Origin: Siphonodentalium dalli | Lineage: Eukaryota; Mollusca; Scaphopoda; Gadilida; Siphonodentaliidae | Direction: 5' to 3' | DNA: 64,000 nt | Assembly: GCA_032622095.1 (NCBI GenBank) | Contig: CP136062.1 | Span: 15,343,710 to 15,407,709, forward strand | Part shown: positions 22,115 to 33,130 of the stretch, piece after piece | How positions within the stretch are numbered: the first letter of the stretch is position 1 | How the letters are laid out: each line of letters begins with the position of its first letter | Translations under genes and position numbers: made by a program | The notes under the pieces: generated by a model | Told to the model about the DNA's origin: nothing | The model's input: only the letters and a program-made list of their open reading frames with translations | The model's database searches: none

Positions 22115-22970
22115 TTAAAGGTACGCAATCAGACAAGGCGGTCCCCATAGCATCAAGATACAACAACAACATTTCTGCAAACTACGCTTCAGTTATTAGA
22201 ATCGATTAAAGGTACTCAATCCGATTAAGCACCCCTAAATTACTATATTTTTGGCTTCAGGGGTAAGAAATATTTGATTCGAATCGGGGAACCCACCCAT
22301 CAAAGCTCAGAGTGATCAGATATTGATTTTTGAAGTTTGTTATTTCTCGAGATGTGTACTAATAACTGCCCCAGAAACACTTATTCAAATGAACGAAGAT
22401 GGATAACTCTAAAATCAAGTGGTAATAATAACGCAATTTTGACCGAGACCATCCTTTTGACGGCGTGTTTGTCGGACACAAACAATAGAAATAACAAAAC
22501 TTCAAAAATTGATATCTGATCACTCTGAGCATTGATGGGTATGTTCCTCAAATATTTTTACCCCCCCCCCCCCCCGAAGTCAAAGAAATAGTAATTTATG
22601 AGGGTATGATCGGATTGAGTACCTTTAATTGTAACGGAATGATGCTAACTACTGTCTACATAAAATTTCCCATAACGTGTTATTCATAAAAAATTCGGTT
22701 GAACGAAATATGGCAGTATTATCACTTGAGTATCACGAAATCTGGCCGTATTACCACTTGATTTTAGAGTTATCCATCCCCAATTTTGTACGAGACCATC
22801 GGTTTAACAATTGTTTTCTGGGCCACAAATAATTGCACATCTCGAGAAATAACAAATTTTAAAAATTTATATCTGCATGATCCCCCTGAGCTTTGACGGG
22901 TGGCTTCCACGAAAAGAATCAAATATTTGTTACCTCCGAAGCCAAAGAAATAGTAATTTCGGAGCTTTAA
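22115..22970. mobile_element. TTAA-flanked element, family X, copy 5 (interrupted)
   Basis: The left end is TTAA AGGTACGCAATCAGAC at 22115. The body matches copy 4 (20642-21034) but is split by copy 6 at 22206-22628. The right end ('cggagctttaattt') is degenerate. Confidence 0.75.
22206..22628. mobile_element. TTAA-flanked element, family X, copy 6, nested in copy 5
   Basis: TTAA 22206-22209 and 22625-22628 flank AAAGGTACTCAATCCGATT and 'gatcggattgagtacct'. Copy 4 has the uninterrupted 'gaatcgaTTAAttacaac', so target, duplication and insert are all visible. The body belongs to the subgroup of copies 2 and 3 while its host belongs to that of copies 1 and 4. Confidence 0.9.
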
Positions 22971-23509
22971 TTTAAATACTATGTCATACGATATATCTAG
23001 AATAATAACGAGAGGGCGATCAAGATCGGTAGATGTTTAACCCATCCGTTGACGATAGTAAATTACTGTTTTGAGCGGCTGAATTATAAAGCACAATGTT
23101 ATAGACAAACGTACATAGCAACAGTTAGTGGACCTTATGGGTCACTCGCTTATATAAGAGAATGCACTGGCACAGGATCCGTAATGCTTCACCAGCAAAG
23201 CCTTTGATTAAATGTGAAACGATGACCCGGACATGGAATACTTGGGTTAATAGAGTCCACTTTAAGTTTACATAGATAATGTATAAACTACCAACAACAC
23301 AGCCATCAAAATAAGCAACCTCACTGCCGACCCATTAATAACAATTACATAGCAGAGCTGTCACTGACATTGCTTATGCTGAACCTTGGCAACTCTATTA
23401 AACCTTTAACATTTATAATGACCTCAGACCATTTATAGAGTGATATACTCAGCTGTGCAATGTAGAACATTTTTCTAGTCTACTGTTAATAGTATGTCAT
23501 GTCAATTTT
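22971..23509. other. Unassigned DNA with half of core P at 23141-23176
   Basis: 'actcgcttatataagagaat' and 'gcactggcacagg' at 23141-23176 are the right arm of palindromic core P without its partner. No gene is recognised. Confidence 0.5.
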
Positions 23510-23582
23510 TCAATATAATTTATTAAATCAATAAATAATATACATGTATACAGTGTTTGTACAAAGTAACAGAGTATTATAC

Positions 23583-24295
23583 ATAAAATAATCCTGCAAA
23601 TAGTATGTCTGTCATTTGCATAATGAGGTTCCCAGAGGGTGAATTTAGTGATGCTATCCCACACAGTGAGCTAGCATCACCATAATTACCATCTGGGGAC
23701 CTCATTCTGCGTAGACCTCATTTTCTGGGAAGTATCTATAGTCTCAAATTAACATTCTTTTTAGTTACTTTTTGCCTTCTGGGAAGTTTCTATAGTACCC
23801 ACTAATTTTCAAGCCTTGAAATAGTGAGTCTGTCATTTGCAGAATGAGGTTCCCAGAGGGTGAATTTAGTGATGCTATCCCGCACAGCGGGCTAGCATCA
23901 CCAAATTCACCCTCTGGGAACCTCATTCTGCTAAGGCCTAAGCAGAATGAGGTCCCCAGAGGGTGAATTTGGTGATGCTAGCCCGCTGTGCGGACTAGCA
24001 TCACTAAATTCACCCTCTGGGAACCTCATTCTGCAAATGACAGGCTCACTATTTCAAGGCTTGCTAATTTGCAGAAGTGAAAATGTATAATCGAGGTGAC
24101 TAATGGTTGAACATCACCAACTTCAACTGGGGAAATTCAATCTGATCATAGGTCTCCAATAGCAGTTGAGGCCTGTGCAGAATTAGGTTCCCAGAGGGTG
24201 AATTTGGTGACACAAGCCCGCCATGTGGGATAGCGTCACTAAATTCATCCTCTGGGGACCTCATTCTGCAAGGACAGACACACTATTTACAGATT
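23583..24295. mobile_element. Foldback element, family Z (CAAGCCT hAT-like group), copy 1
   Basis: The outer ends are 'gcaaatagtatgtctgtcat' and 'gacagacacactatttac'. Inside, hairpins of 'aatgaggtccccagagggtg' with 'aatttagtgatgcta' and its complement are repeated several times. A counterpart in copy B is 54836-55556; relatives are at 40790-41236 and 60890-61335. It is non-coding. Confidence 0.8.
23820..24063. mobile_element. hAT-like foldback MITE nested in family Z copy 1
   Basis: Ends CAAGCCTTGAAATAG and its complement. The target duplication is CTAATTTT at 23812-23819 and CTAATTTG at 24064-24071 (7 of 8 match). Copy B has a single 'cccactaatttgcagaagtg' at about 55280, which is the empty site. 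Eight-base duplications are typical of hAT elements. Confidence 0.9.
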
Positions 24296-24408
24296 TGATA
24301 TAAAACAACACAGAATTGATAACAACAATAAAATATATTATGATCCATCCCTTAACTAACACAATTTCTAATTGGGCAAAAACCGTCACATGATAATCTG
24401 GGACAAAG

Positions 24409-24692
24409 TTGGATTCCCGAAAGTCATATTGGACTCAAATCAAGTCTAATATGACTTTTATAAAAGTTATCGGGACTGGGTTACGTCATTTGGATAAACA
24501 TACAGATGGATAATAGAAATGTCATTATACAATATTGTGTACAGTACGTGTTTTCTTGTACTCGTCCAGGTTGTGTTGACAAGTCATATTGGACTCGACG
24601 CTACGCGTCTCCTCCAATATGACTTTTCACCACAACCTGGACTCGATGAAAAACATATACTGTACACAACATTGTATAATAACTTTATATAA
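24409..24692. repeat. Foldback repeat with 'gtcatattgg' arms, copy A
   Basis: 'agtcatattggactcaaatc' pairs with 'gtctaatatgactttt', and a larger pair ('acagtacgtgttttcttgta', 'ctcgtccaggttgtg' against 'cacaacctggactcgatg') surrounds 'actcgacgctacgcgtctcc'. It is matched by 55664-55936 in copy B. Confidence 0.8.
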
Positions 24693-26030
24693 TAAAGTAT
24701 CACCGAGTATCCAGCTTGGACATTTTATGGAACACACAAGATATTCTCATATCCCTCTTGTAAATTTGATATTTGCCTGGAAAAATGTCAATGGTATCGT
24801 ATTCGCTCGTAAAACATTTCTTCGCTATATATAGAGAACACATGATTTACAAGCATAGTAAGTCTCATATCCCCCTTGGGATGGTGTACAACTGATATTT
24901 TGGGTATTTTAAATTTCATGGTTCATGTAGGGATTCCAAGTCGGACAACCGCCCTCCCTAACGGTAACCATCTATGAAGTTTAAGCAATTAACATTCATA
25001 CTGAGCCAATGCGTGAATTCTACAAACACCATGAGTCTCTTTAAAAAAGCCGATTTTTTTTTACAATATTTACGTCTCTGGATATCTCATTCATAATCAG
25101 TTACTGAATTCATGAGATTCCCTCCATTACATTGTAGAGTGTGCGAATCATACGCATAATTTCATTGGTTTCTGGCATAACATATCACTTCACAGATCAG
25201 AGGCCAATGACGTGTTGACAAGTTTACCACGCATTGTCAAACTCAATATTATTGGAAAACTGAATAAAGGCGATATATATCCATAACTCATTTTACTCAT
25301 CACAATATAGAAGACATCATATTCAAGTTTTTATCAGTCATCGTTATTCAAGACTGATTGTTCTTTTGCTTCTTGTTGTATCTATAACTATTTCTAAATA
25401 CTACAATTCTCATAAACATTTTCTATGACAGGAAAGCACTCCATATTTGGAAATAGTTTATTACGTCATGATGGGAATGCCGCGTCATTGTAAAAATGAA
25501 ATATAATGGACACATCTAGAATTGTACATCCGTTAGGATTATCGTTGTCATTTTAAAGAGACTGTAGACATATATAGGTCTATGTTTACCTCTATATATG
25601 GTAACCTATATGTATACAATGCAAAATATTATTTCCTTATAACAAAATCTTATTTCATTATAACAATATTAACTGTATCTTATTTCATTATACTGATATC
25701 TTATTTCGTAATAACAATATCTGATTTCATTATACTAACGATATCTTATTTCGTTATAACGAAATAAAAAAAAGAATTCACTTGGCACGTCCGGGGCTGC
25801 ATAGAATCCTCTTGTTATCAATTTTGTGATTATAATCGGGCAGACTCAGATCAGTAAGATATTATAGATTGTGATAAAACATGCAGGTTGTTTGACTGAA
25901 TGACCAAAAAGTTAATTTGTCATACCACTTAAAGGCACGGATGGCCTCCGCTGTTAAAATAGTCACACCCGTAAACCACCATAAACAGAAAGAATATTAA
26001 AATATAGGCATGCTTAGTTCTTATAAAATT
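24693..26030. other. Segment present only in copy A, with a short tandem repeat
   Basis: This is absent from copy B, which passes directly from the foldback repeat into unrelated sequence. At about 25625-25765 there is an imperfect ~24-bp tandem repeat ('cttatttcattataacaata'). No gene is recognised. Confidence 0.5.
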
Positions 26031-26431
26031 ATAAATATCACATAAATAGTATTTTATTGCCAAGTCAATATGATTTGTTATGTAAACAAAACCCATAAAT
26101 GTTACAGAAGCTGGCTTTTGTTTACATAACACAGTGTATGAACTTGACAATAAGATACTATTTAGGCGATATTTATGATTGGTGTAATAAAAAAAAATGT
26201 CTATATTTTAATATTCGTTCTGTTTATTGAAGTTTTAACGGGTGTGGCTATTTTAACAGCATATCCACCACCAATGCCACCCTTGCATTTAAAGTAAACA
26301 GGTGGAACATAGAGTAATTGTTAAAATACCAGTTTACAGGTATAGAATATGGCATACCAAAACAAAGGGGAGAGGGGTGACACCCTCAAAAAGTTGAATG
26401 GACGGAGTACAGCTCCAATCAAATCAAAGAA

Positions 26432-26517
26432 GAAGCCTTGAAATAGGGCTAGCATCACTAAATTCACCCTCTGAGGACCTCATTCTGCAAATGACAGGCA
26501 CCCTATTTCAAGGCATG
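26432..26517. mobile_element. Short hAT-like MITE with perfect 8-bp target duplication
   Basis: 86 bp with ends (C/G)AAGCCTTGAAATAGGG and its complement, flanked by TCAAAGAA at 26424-26431 and 26518-26525. Copy B has one TCAAAGAA at about 56717 and no insert. Confidence 0.9.
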
Positions 26518-27180
26518 TCAAAGAAGAAACGCCTACAAATAACGAGGGAAGAAATCTAGAGCTGCGATGATTTACATCCTGGTGAATTTATGCAAATTTA
26601 GTGTCGCAGTGCAATGCACATCATAGTGAAAACTTGGGGGACTGAAGTCCGTAAAAATTGTGTACTATTTTATATCATACACTAACGTAACTCAAGGTGG
26701 ATTTTCCGTTTTTCAGACCCGAATGCATGATTCCAAAACTTCACATACACAAACCTTTTTATTCGTATTTAATGTGGTGTGAAACACTCTGGTAGGGTGA
26801 TCAAATAGAAATGGAGAATAATCTTGCTCAAAGTTGTTATTTCCACGAATATTAATCCAAATTGACAACACATCGCCATTCTTATATATCAACTGCCAAA
26901 AGCCATAAAGCTATGGGCCAATTTTTTTAGCAAATCGGGATTTTTCGGGTGCAAATCAAAATTTTGTATAGCAATTTGCTAAATTGGCAATCGGCAGCGC
27001 GAGCTCTGGATTGAACAAACCCGTTCCCAGTTCAGATTCCCGATACATTAAATGTTTACCAACATGTTTTAAAACGGTGAATAATGGCGATTTCAATCTC
27101 AGTCAAAATTGTCAAAAATCTGTCATTGATACTTGATTGGGTGATTTTTTTTATAAATCGATCAACAAACTACATTTGTT

Positions 27181-27446
27181 ACACGCTTGTTCCTAAAAGG
27201 ACAGTGTTAGATTATTAAACATATTTATTTGTCTAATTTCAATAACACATATAGGAAATGACACATACATTTGTATACAGACAATGGGATTGGAGGACAA
27301 GTGCTGACTCACTTATGAGTACCTCCTCTCCCGTTGTTATTACACTGAAAAATAAATCAAGAATAATGACATTGCAACATGATTACCAAAAGCAAGTTGA
27401 ACATATATACATGTACATTTCACCGGTCGTTCCCCACCCCGAGTCA
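27181..27446. other. Unassigned spacer
   Basis: Nothing recognised between the end of segmental copy A and the Harbinger-like element. Confidence 0.3.
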
Positions 27447-27709
27447 GGGTCGTTCCACACCGGGCGCAAGCGAGCGATTATAACGGCCGTTTTCTGACGT
27501 CCGTAGCAGTTCAAAGCGCGCGATTTTTATGTTCACACCGCAAGCGACCGACTCGCTGACCACGAGGCGATTATAGCAGTGATTTTATGCTTCGCCGAAT
27601 TCTCGCTTTGTTGCAAACCAGCGATATAATTGGAACGCTCTCAAATAGGGTGTTTAACCAACCGTATTTTTTCTATTTGAGGACGACATACTCATTTGTC
27701 GCCGCGATA

Positions 27710-27737
27710 ATGGAGGACTTTAGCGAGAGGCTAATAA
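27710..27737 (+). pseudogene. N-terminus of a MADF-like protein, first part
   Basis: From the ATG at 27710 the frame reads MEDFSERLI and then meets the repeat array. It resumes at 30900 after the duplicated AATAA (27733-27737 and 30895-30899), giving EVQRHACMCDT before it runs into a GT-rich microsatellite at about 30927. MADF domains commonly begin with a block like F.ERLI..V..HP.LYD. The match covers only about 20 residues, so the call rests on position, order and the clean joining of the frame across the insertion. Confidence 0.5.
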
Positions 27738-30700
27738 GGTTACACTGGTGTAAATATTTCCCATAGGCTTCAATGTTAACGTTTGTTGATCTGCATCAGA
27801 GGTCAAATGGAAACTGTTCAAACTGCCTTCGGATTATGTGAGCTTGACATCTGTGGAAACTTTCCCAATAAAAAAATCAACACCGTCTAGCAGGGAATCC
27901 ACTTCAAATTTTCGTTTTTTCATGACTAGGGTCAGTTCCGCACTAAAAAAATATTGTCATTTTTTCAATCACACTTAAAATTTCTAAACAGCCACAACAG
28001 ACTTCACCTTTAATGAATGGGCCTCTTGGCAAATGAAGTTTGTGGGAGAATGATTCCTTGAATTTTTGTCAACAGTTTACATTTAATTCATGCAACCAAT
28101 CACAGCCCAGAGTGTTTTAACTGTGAAACTCTATACTCCTCCCGCAACCGCAGGGGGAGCTGCCTATAGTATTTACACCAGTGTAACCTAAAGCGATAGC
28201 CCGCTTTTTCGCGGAATAATTGTAACTCCCTACATTTCTTCAGAATTGCCCATCAATGGAAAAAATGTGTTCAAAAACAATATCACTTCTGTGGTTCTTT
28301 ATTTATCACACACAATTTAACCCCACCCCCTTTAACAAATTATTCATCAAAAAAGCACAATTTTCCACCACCAGTCATGTTCAGGCCCCATTTTCACTCA
28401 GTTTTAGGGGTCTGGTGTTGCAAACTTGGATCAGCTATGGAAGACTGTACAATATTCTTTCCATGAGAGAACTTCTGGTGATGTGAGGTCATTGAATCCA
28501 GATCTGATCAGCTGAGCATCAAGCGCATGACTTTATCAGCACATTGAAGAATAAAATATGACATTTTCAGGTCTGCAAGGGTGATCCAAGATAACTGGAT
28601 GTGGGTGTATATTGAATTAGTTGAATAAAGATATGCTCTCTTTGAATTGCTGAAGCATTTTCTTAAATGTGTCCAAGTTTTAGTGCTATTAACCTTCAAA
28701 TGACCATACCCACCAGTGGAAATGACACACTTTTATGATATATATCTGTATATCACTGGCTATAAAATCCAAAATACTTGTTAGATTAGGTTCTTATAAC
28801 AATTGATATATGTGTCGTTGACATGCTCATGTTATGGGTCATTTGCATTATCATGTGACTATTACCACCTTGAAAAAATTTGAAAATACCTTGAAAAATT
28901 GGCATTTTTTATGAAAAATCTTACTATTTTTTTGGCTGATGTTAGTGAAATAAGACATCATCAGCAAGAATAGCCACACCATGCATGAGGTATTCATTGG
29001 ACTGAAAGACCAGGCTCTGTAAAATGCATTAAAATGCTTTAAAGTGACTCCCAGGAATCAAAAATGATAAAAAGCTATATTTTCCCTTTAGGTTACACTG
29101 GTGTAAATATTTCCCATAGGCTTCAATGTTAACGTTTGTTGATCTGCATCAGAGGTCAAATGGAAACTGTTCAAACTGCCTTCGGATTATGTGAGCTTGA
29201 CATCTGTGGAAACTTTCCCAATAAAAAAATCAACACCGTCTAGCAGGGAATCCACTTCAAATTTTCGTTTTTTCATGACTAGGGTCAGTTCCGCACTAAA
29301 AAAATATTGTCATTTTTTCAATCACACTTAAAATTTCTAAACAGCCACAACAGACTTCACCTTTAATGAATGGGCCTCTTGGCAAATGAAGTTTGTGGGA
29401 GAATGATTCCTTGAATTTTTGTCAACAGTTTACATTTAATTCATGCAACCAATCACAGCCCAGAGTGTTTTAACTGTGAAACTCTATACTCCTCCCGCAA
29501 CCGCAGGGGGAGCTGCCTATAGTATTTACACCAGTGTAACCTAAAGCGATAGCCCGCTTTTTCGCGGAATAATTGTAACTCCCTACATTTCTTCAGAATT
29601 GCCCATCAATGGAAAAAATGTGTTCAAAAACAATATCACTTCTGTGGTTCTTTATTTATCACACACAATTTAACCCCACCCCCTTTAACAAATTATTCAT
29701 CAAAAAAGCACAATTTTCCACCACCAGTCATGTTCAGGCCCCATTTTCACTCAGTTTTAGGGGTCTGGTGTTGCAAACTTGGATCAGCTATGGAAGACTG
29801 TACAATATTCTTTCCATGAGAGAACTTCTGGTGATGTGAGGTCATTGAATCCAGATCTGATCAGCTGAGCATCAAGCGCATGACTTTATCAGCACATTGA
29901 AGAATAAAATATGACATTTTCAGGTCTGCAAGGGTGATCCAAGATAACTGGATGTGGGTGTATATTGAATTAGTTGAATAAAGATATGCTCTCTTTGAAT
30001 TGCTGAAGCATTTTCTTAAATGTGTCCAAGTTTTAGTGCTATTAACCTTCAAATGACCATACCCACCAGTGGAAATGACACACTTTTATGATATATATCT
30101 GTATATCACTGGCTATAAAATCCAAAATACTTGTTAGATTAGGTTCTTATAACAATTGATATATGTGTCGTTGACATGCTCATGTTATGGGTCATTTGCA
30201 TTATCATGTGACTATTACCACCTTGAAAAAATTTGAAAATACCTTGAAAAATTGGCATTTTTTATGAAAAATCTTACTATTTTTTTGGCTGATGTTAGTG
30301 AAATAAGACATCATCAGCAAGAATAGCCACACCATGCATGAGGTATTCATTGGACTGAAAGACCAGGCTCTGTAAAATGCATTAAAATGCTTTAAAGTGA
30401 CTCCCAGGAATCAAAAATGATAAAAAGCTATATTTTCCCTTTAGGTTACACTGGTGTAAATATTTCCCATAGGCTTCAATGTTAACGTTTGTTGATCTGC
30501 ATCAGAGGTCAAATGGAAACTGTTCAAACTGCCTTCGGATTATGTGAGCTTGACATCTGTGGAAACTTTCCCAATAAAAAAATCAACACCGTCTAGCAGG
30601 GAATCCACTTCAAATTTTCGTTTTTTCATGACTAGGGTCAGTTCCGCACTAAAAAAATATTGTCATTTTTTCAATCACACTTAAAATTTCTAAACAGCCA

Positions 30701-30894
30701 CAACAGACTTCACCTTTAATGAATGGGCCTCTTGGCAAATGAAGTTTGTGGGAGAATGATTCCTTGAATTTTTGTCAACAGTTTACATTTAATTCATGCA
30801 ACCAATCACAGCCCAGAGTGTTTTAACTGTGAAACTCTATACTCCTCCCGCAACCGCAGGGGGAGCTGCCTATAGTATTTACACCAGTGTAACC
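27738..30894 (+). repeat. Tandem array E-S-E-S-E, 1353-bp period, apparently identical units
   Basis: E (451 bp; 27738-28188, 29091-29541, 30444-30894) has ends GGTTACACTGGTGTAAATAT and its complement. S (902 bp; 28189-29090 and 29542-30443) lies between. All landmarks recur exactly 1353 bp apart and the units look identical by eye. The array as a whole is flanked by a 5-bp direct repeat AATAA, so it entered as one unit or expanded after an E-S-E entry. The ORFs in S (28256-28486 + and 28508-28699 -, repeated at +1353) are 76 and 63 codons, lack recognisable domains and are probably not genes. Confidence 0.95.
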
Positions 30895-31297
30895 AATAAT
30901 CGAAGTACAACGCCATGCGTGTATGTGTGACACGTGTGTGTCTGTATGACTGTGTGTGTCTGTATGACTATATGTATGTATGTATGTATGTATGTATGCC
31001 ATGTGTGTCTGTAGGACTGTATGTCTCTATGACCAAATAATTAAACCATTTATTTTTGTGATTTTTCGTGACTGAAATTCCACCTTAGATTACTATATAC
31101 TCAGTATATTCCTTGTATTAAAAGAACTAAAATCATGGACCGTATAATCTGCTCCATTGGCTGGTGAATTATATTTTGGTATAATCAGGGGAAATGATAA
31201 AGAATATAACGAGGCTAGTTCATTCCAAAAGACGTTGTGGTAAACATGAGACAATGCATTCATCAACTAATAATAATCGCGTATTACCGGGTGGGTG
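30895..31297. repeat. MADF frame continuation, GT-rich microsatellite and spacer
   Basis: 30900-30926 continues the MADF-like frame. About 30927-31030 is an imperfect GTGTCTGTATGACT and TATG microsatellite. The rest is unassigned. Confidence 0.6.
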
Positions 31298-32095
31298 CAC
31301 TCTTATAACTAATGTGTAGAAACGATTACACATCAAATGTGTAAACCCGGTTAATACACATAGCAATGTGTAGTTTTACATACAAATACATTGACCAGGT
31401 GCCGTTCTACACATAATGTGTACACTTTATTACACACAATTGTGTAAGAACGTAGAGCGTGCGCATTGCGTGCCTTCAGTTTCATAGTCTGCTACATGAC
31501 GGCGATATTATTTGAGTATATGTTTTGGAATACAATCTACTACTGTCTCAATACCCATGTAATTTTGAGTGACGAGAATAAACAAATTGTAGACAAGGAA
31601 TGTAAGTTCAGAATTCCGACTTGTGAGTATTGTATTCATGATATATGAGAATTTATTTGTTAAAACTATCATGACGAATACGGCTCTTACTCTTGTTTTA
31701 TGATTGTTGTAATACGTTAATACTAATCACGTGCAACCACGACACGACCCTGGTTTGTTCATTTAAAACGAAAACTCACACATGACAGAGCAAAATATTA
31801 CGTACCATTGTACGCCATGAACGTTTTAACATATATAGATCTCCATTTGCCATGAATACTATATACACACAGTTCGGAATACTGAACTTACATTCTTGTC
31901 TACGATATATATGTGTAAGTATTTACACAAAATGTGTAAAGCATAGGTGTTGATTTTATGCACACCAGTGTGTATAAATGTGTATAAATTGACCCATTTA
32001 TTGTGTAAAATATGTTTAAGATCAAAAATGAATAATGGTTGTGTAGCAGGGCTACACGTTGTGTGTAGAAACCCTACACATTAGTCACAAGAGTG
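31298..32095. mobile_element. Inverted-repeat element rich in TGTGTA/TACACA
   Basis: Ends 'cactcttataactaatgtgt' and the complement of 'acacattagtcacaagagtg'. Inside there are at least ten TGTGTA or TACACA motifs and a second inverted pair ('gacaaggaatgtaagttcag' near 31593 against 'ctgaacttacattcttgtc' near 31887). The ORF at 31466-31648 spans that arm and is not considered a gene. Confidence 0.65.
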
Positions 32096-32292
32096 CGGGG
32101 TGTATCCCCCATGCAGCCACCTGACTCCCCTGAAATTAGCGTGTACACATAATAATAACCTGACTATCGCGCGCGACGAAGCGTTTCAGTCGCTTGCGGT
32201 GTGAACATAAAAATCGCGCGCTTTGAACTGCTACGGACGTTATAGAAAACGGCCGTTATAATCGCTCGCTCGCGCCCGGTGTGGAACGACCT

Positions 32293-32533
32293 TGAATCAG
32301 TCTTGAGTTTATATATGTATTGGTTTGGAAGTCGTGTATGTTTGAGTCAATTAGCCGGCTTGTATATATAAATGATCTCAATAGTTAGTCGATTGAATCT
32401 ACTATTGTCTCACGGATGAATGATTGTGCAGCTAAGAAAAAAATTTCGTTGTCGCAATCACGAAGAGTAGGGCCTCCAAATAGCAGAATTTTTAGTGAGT
32501 AAATATTATAGGGAAGTAATTTGTTTAATAGGC
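32293..32533. other. Unassigned spacer
   Basis: Nothing recognised between the Harbinger-like element and foldback F. Confidence 0.3.
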
Positions 32534-33130
32534 GGGACATGACAATCTGCGGGATGGGATGGGATATGGGACAAAACGACAATCTGCGGGACAGAATTTC
32601 AAATTGCGTGGGACGGCCGATATCTCGAGGAATACAGGGCGTAGGGGGCTCATTTTGGTGTCTAACGAAAGGCCCACATTCGCCCTATCCACACATATTA
32701 ACCCCACCACTGACCGGACATCAGAAGTTGCATTATTTGATCGACAACTGACCTAACATGGGGTGGAATTTGGGATAGAATGACAATCTGCGGGACAGGA
32801 TTTTCAAATTGCGTGGGACGGTCGATATCTCGAGGAATACAACGCGTAGAGGGCTACTTATGGTGTCTAACGAAAGGTCCACATTCGCCCTATCCACACA
32901 TATTAACCCCGCCACTGACCGGACACCGGAAGTTACATTATTCGGTCGACAACTGGCCTAACATAAAATTCCACAAACACGAAAAACTGCGTTCGACATT
33001 AATGTTTAGAATTTAGATTTCTCGTTTAATACACTAGCAAACAACAAGTTTTAGGTATCAAATAACGCAGTGGAATACTGTGCATTCGTTTTAGCTACAA
33101 CATGGCTGTTTTAGTGCGAATATTGTAATA

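Larger units (their letters stand above)
23510..27180 (+). repeat. Segmental duplication, copy A (copy B at 54765-60870)
   Basis: Blocks 23510-24690, 26030-26440, 26520-26895 and 26896-27180 match 54768-55935, 56050-56480, 56700-57366 and 60146-60870 in the same order and orientation. Copy A alone has 24693-26030. Copy B alone has the insertions 56879-57133, 57367-60145 and 60320-60751. No ORF is conserved between copies as a gene; frames such as 24589-24834 are read through repeats. Confidence 0.9.
27447..32292. mobile_element. PIF/Harbinger-like element relic with ~105-bp terminal inverted repeats
   Basis: The left terminal repeat (27447-27556) begins GGGTCGTTCCACACCGGGCG and includes 'aacggccgttttctgacgtc' and 'cgcgcgatttttatgttcac'. 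The same sequence in reverse complement ends the element at 32189-32292. Flanking GAGTCA and GAATCA may be an imperfect duplication. Just inside the left end a reading frame starts MEDFSERLI (27710) and, once the insertion is skipped, continues as EVQRHACMCDT; this resembles the start of MADF proteins, which PIF/Harbinger elements encode beside their transposase. No transposase remains. The interior is filled by the tandem array at 27738-30894, a microsatellite and an inverted-repeat block at 31298-32095. Confidence 0.65.

Noticed and set aside
28256-28486. 76-codon ORF repeated identically at 29609-29839
   Set aside because: Its perfect conservation is explained by the 1353-bp tandem duplication. 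Composition and length give no sign of a protein.
32521-32751. Similar 60-80 codon frames at 32521, 32780, 38690, 38854, 38895, 39031 and 46419
   Set aside because: These are the same A/A' terminal units of foldback F read on both strands. Conservation follows the DNA repeat; no codon-level selection is visible.
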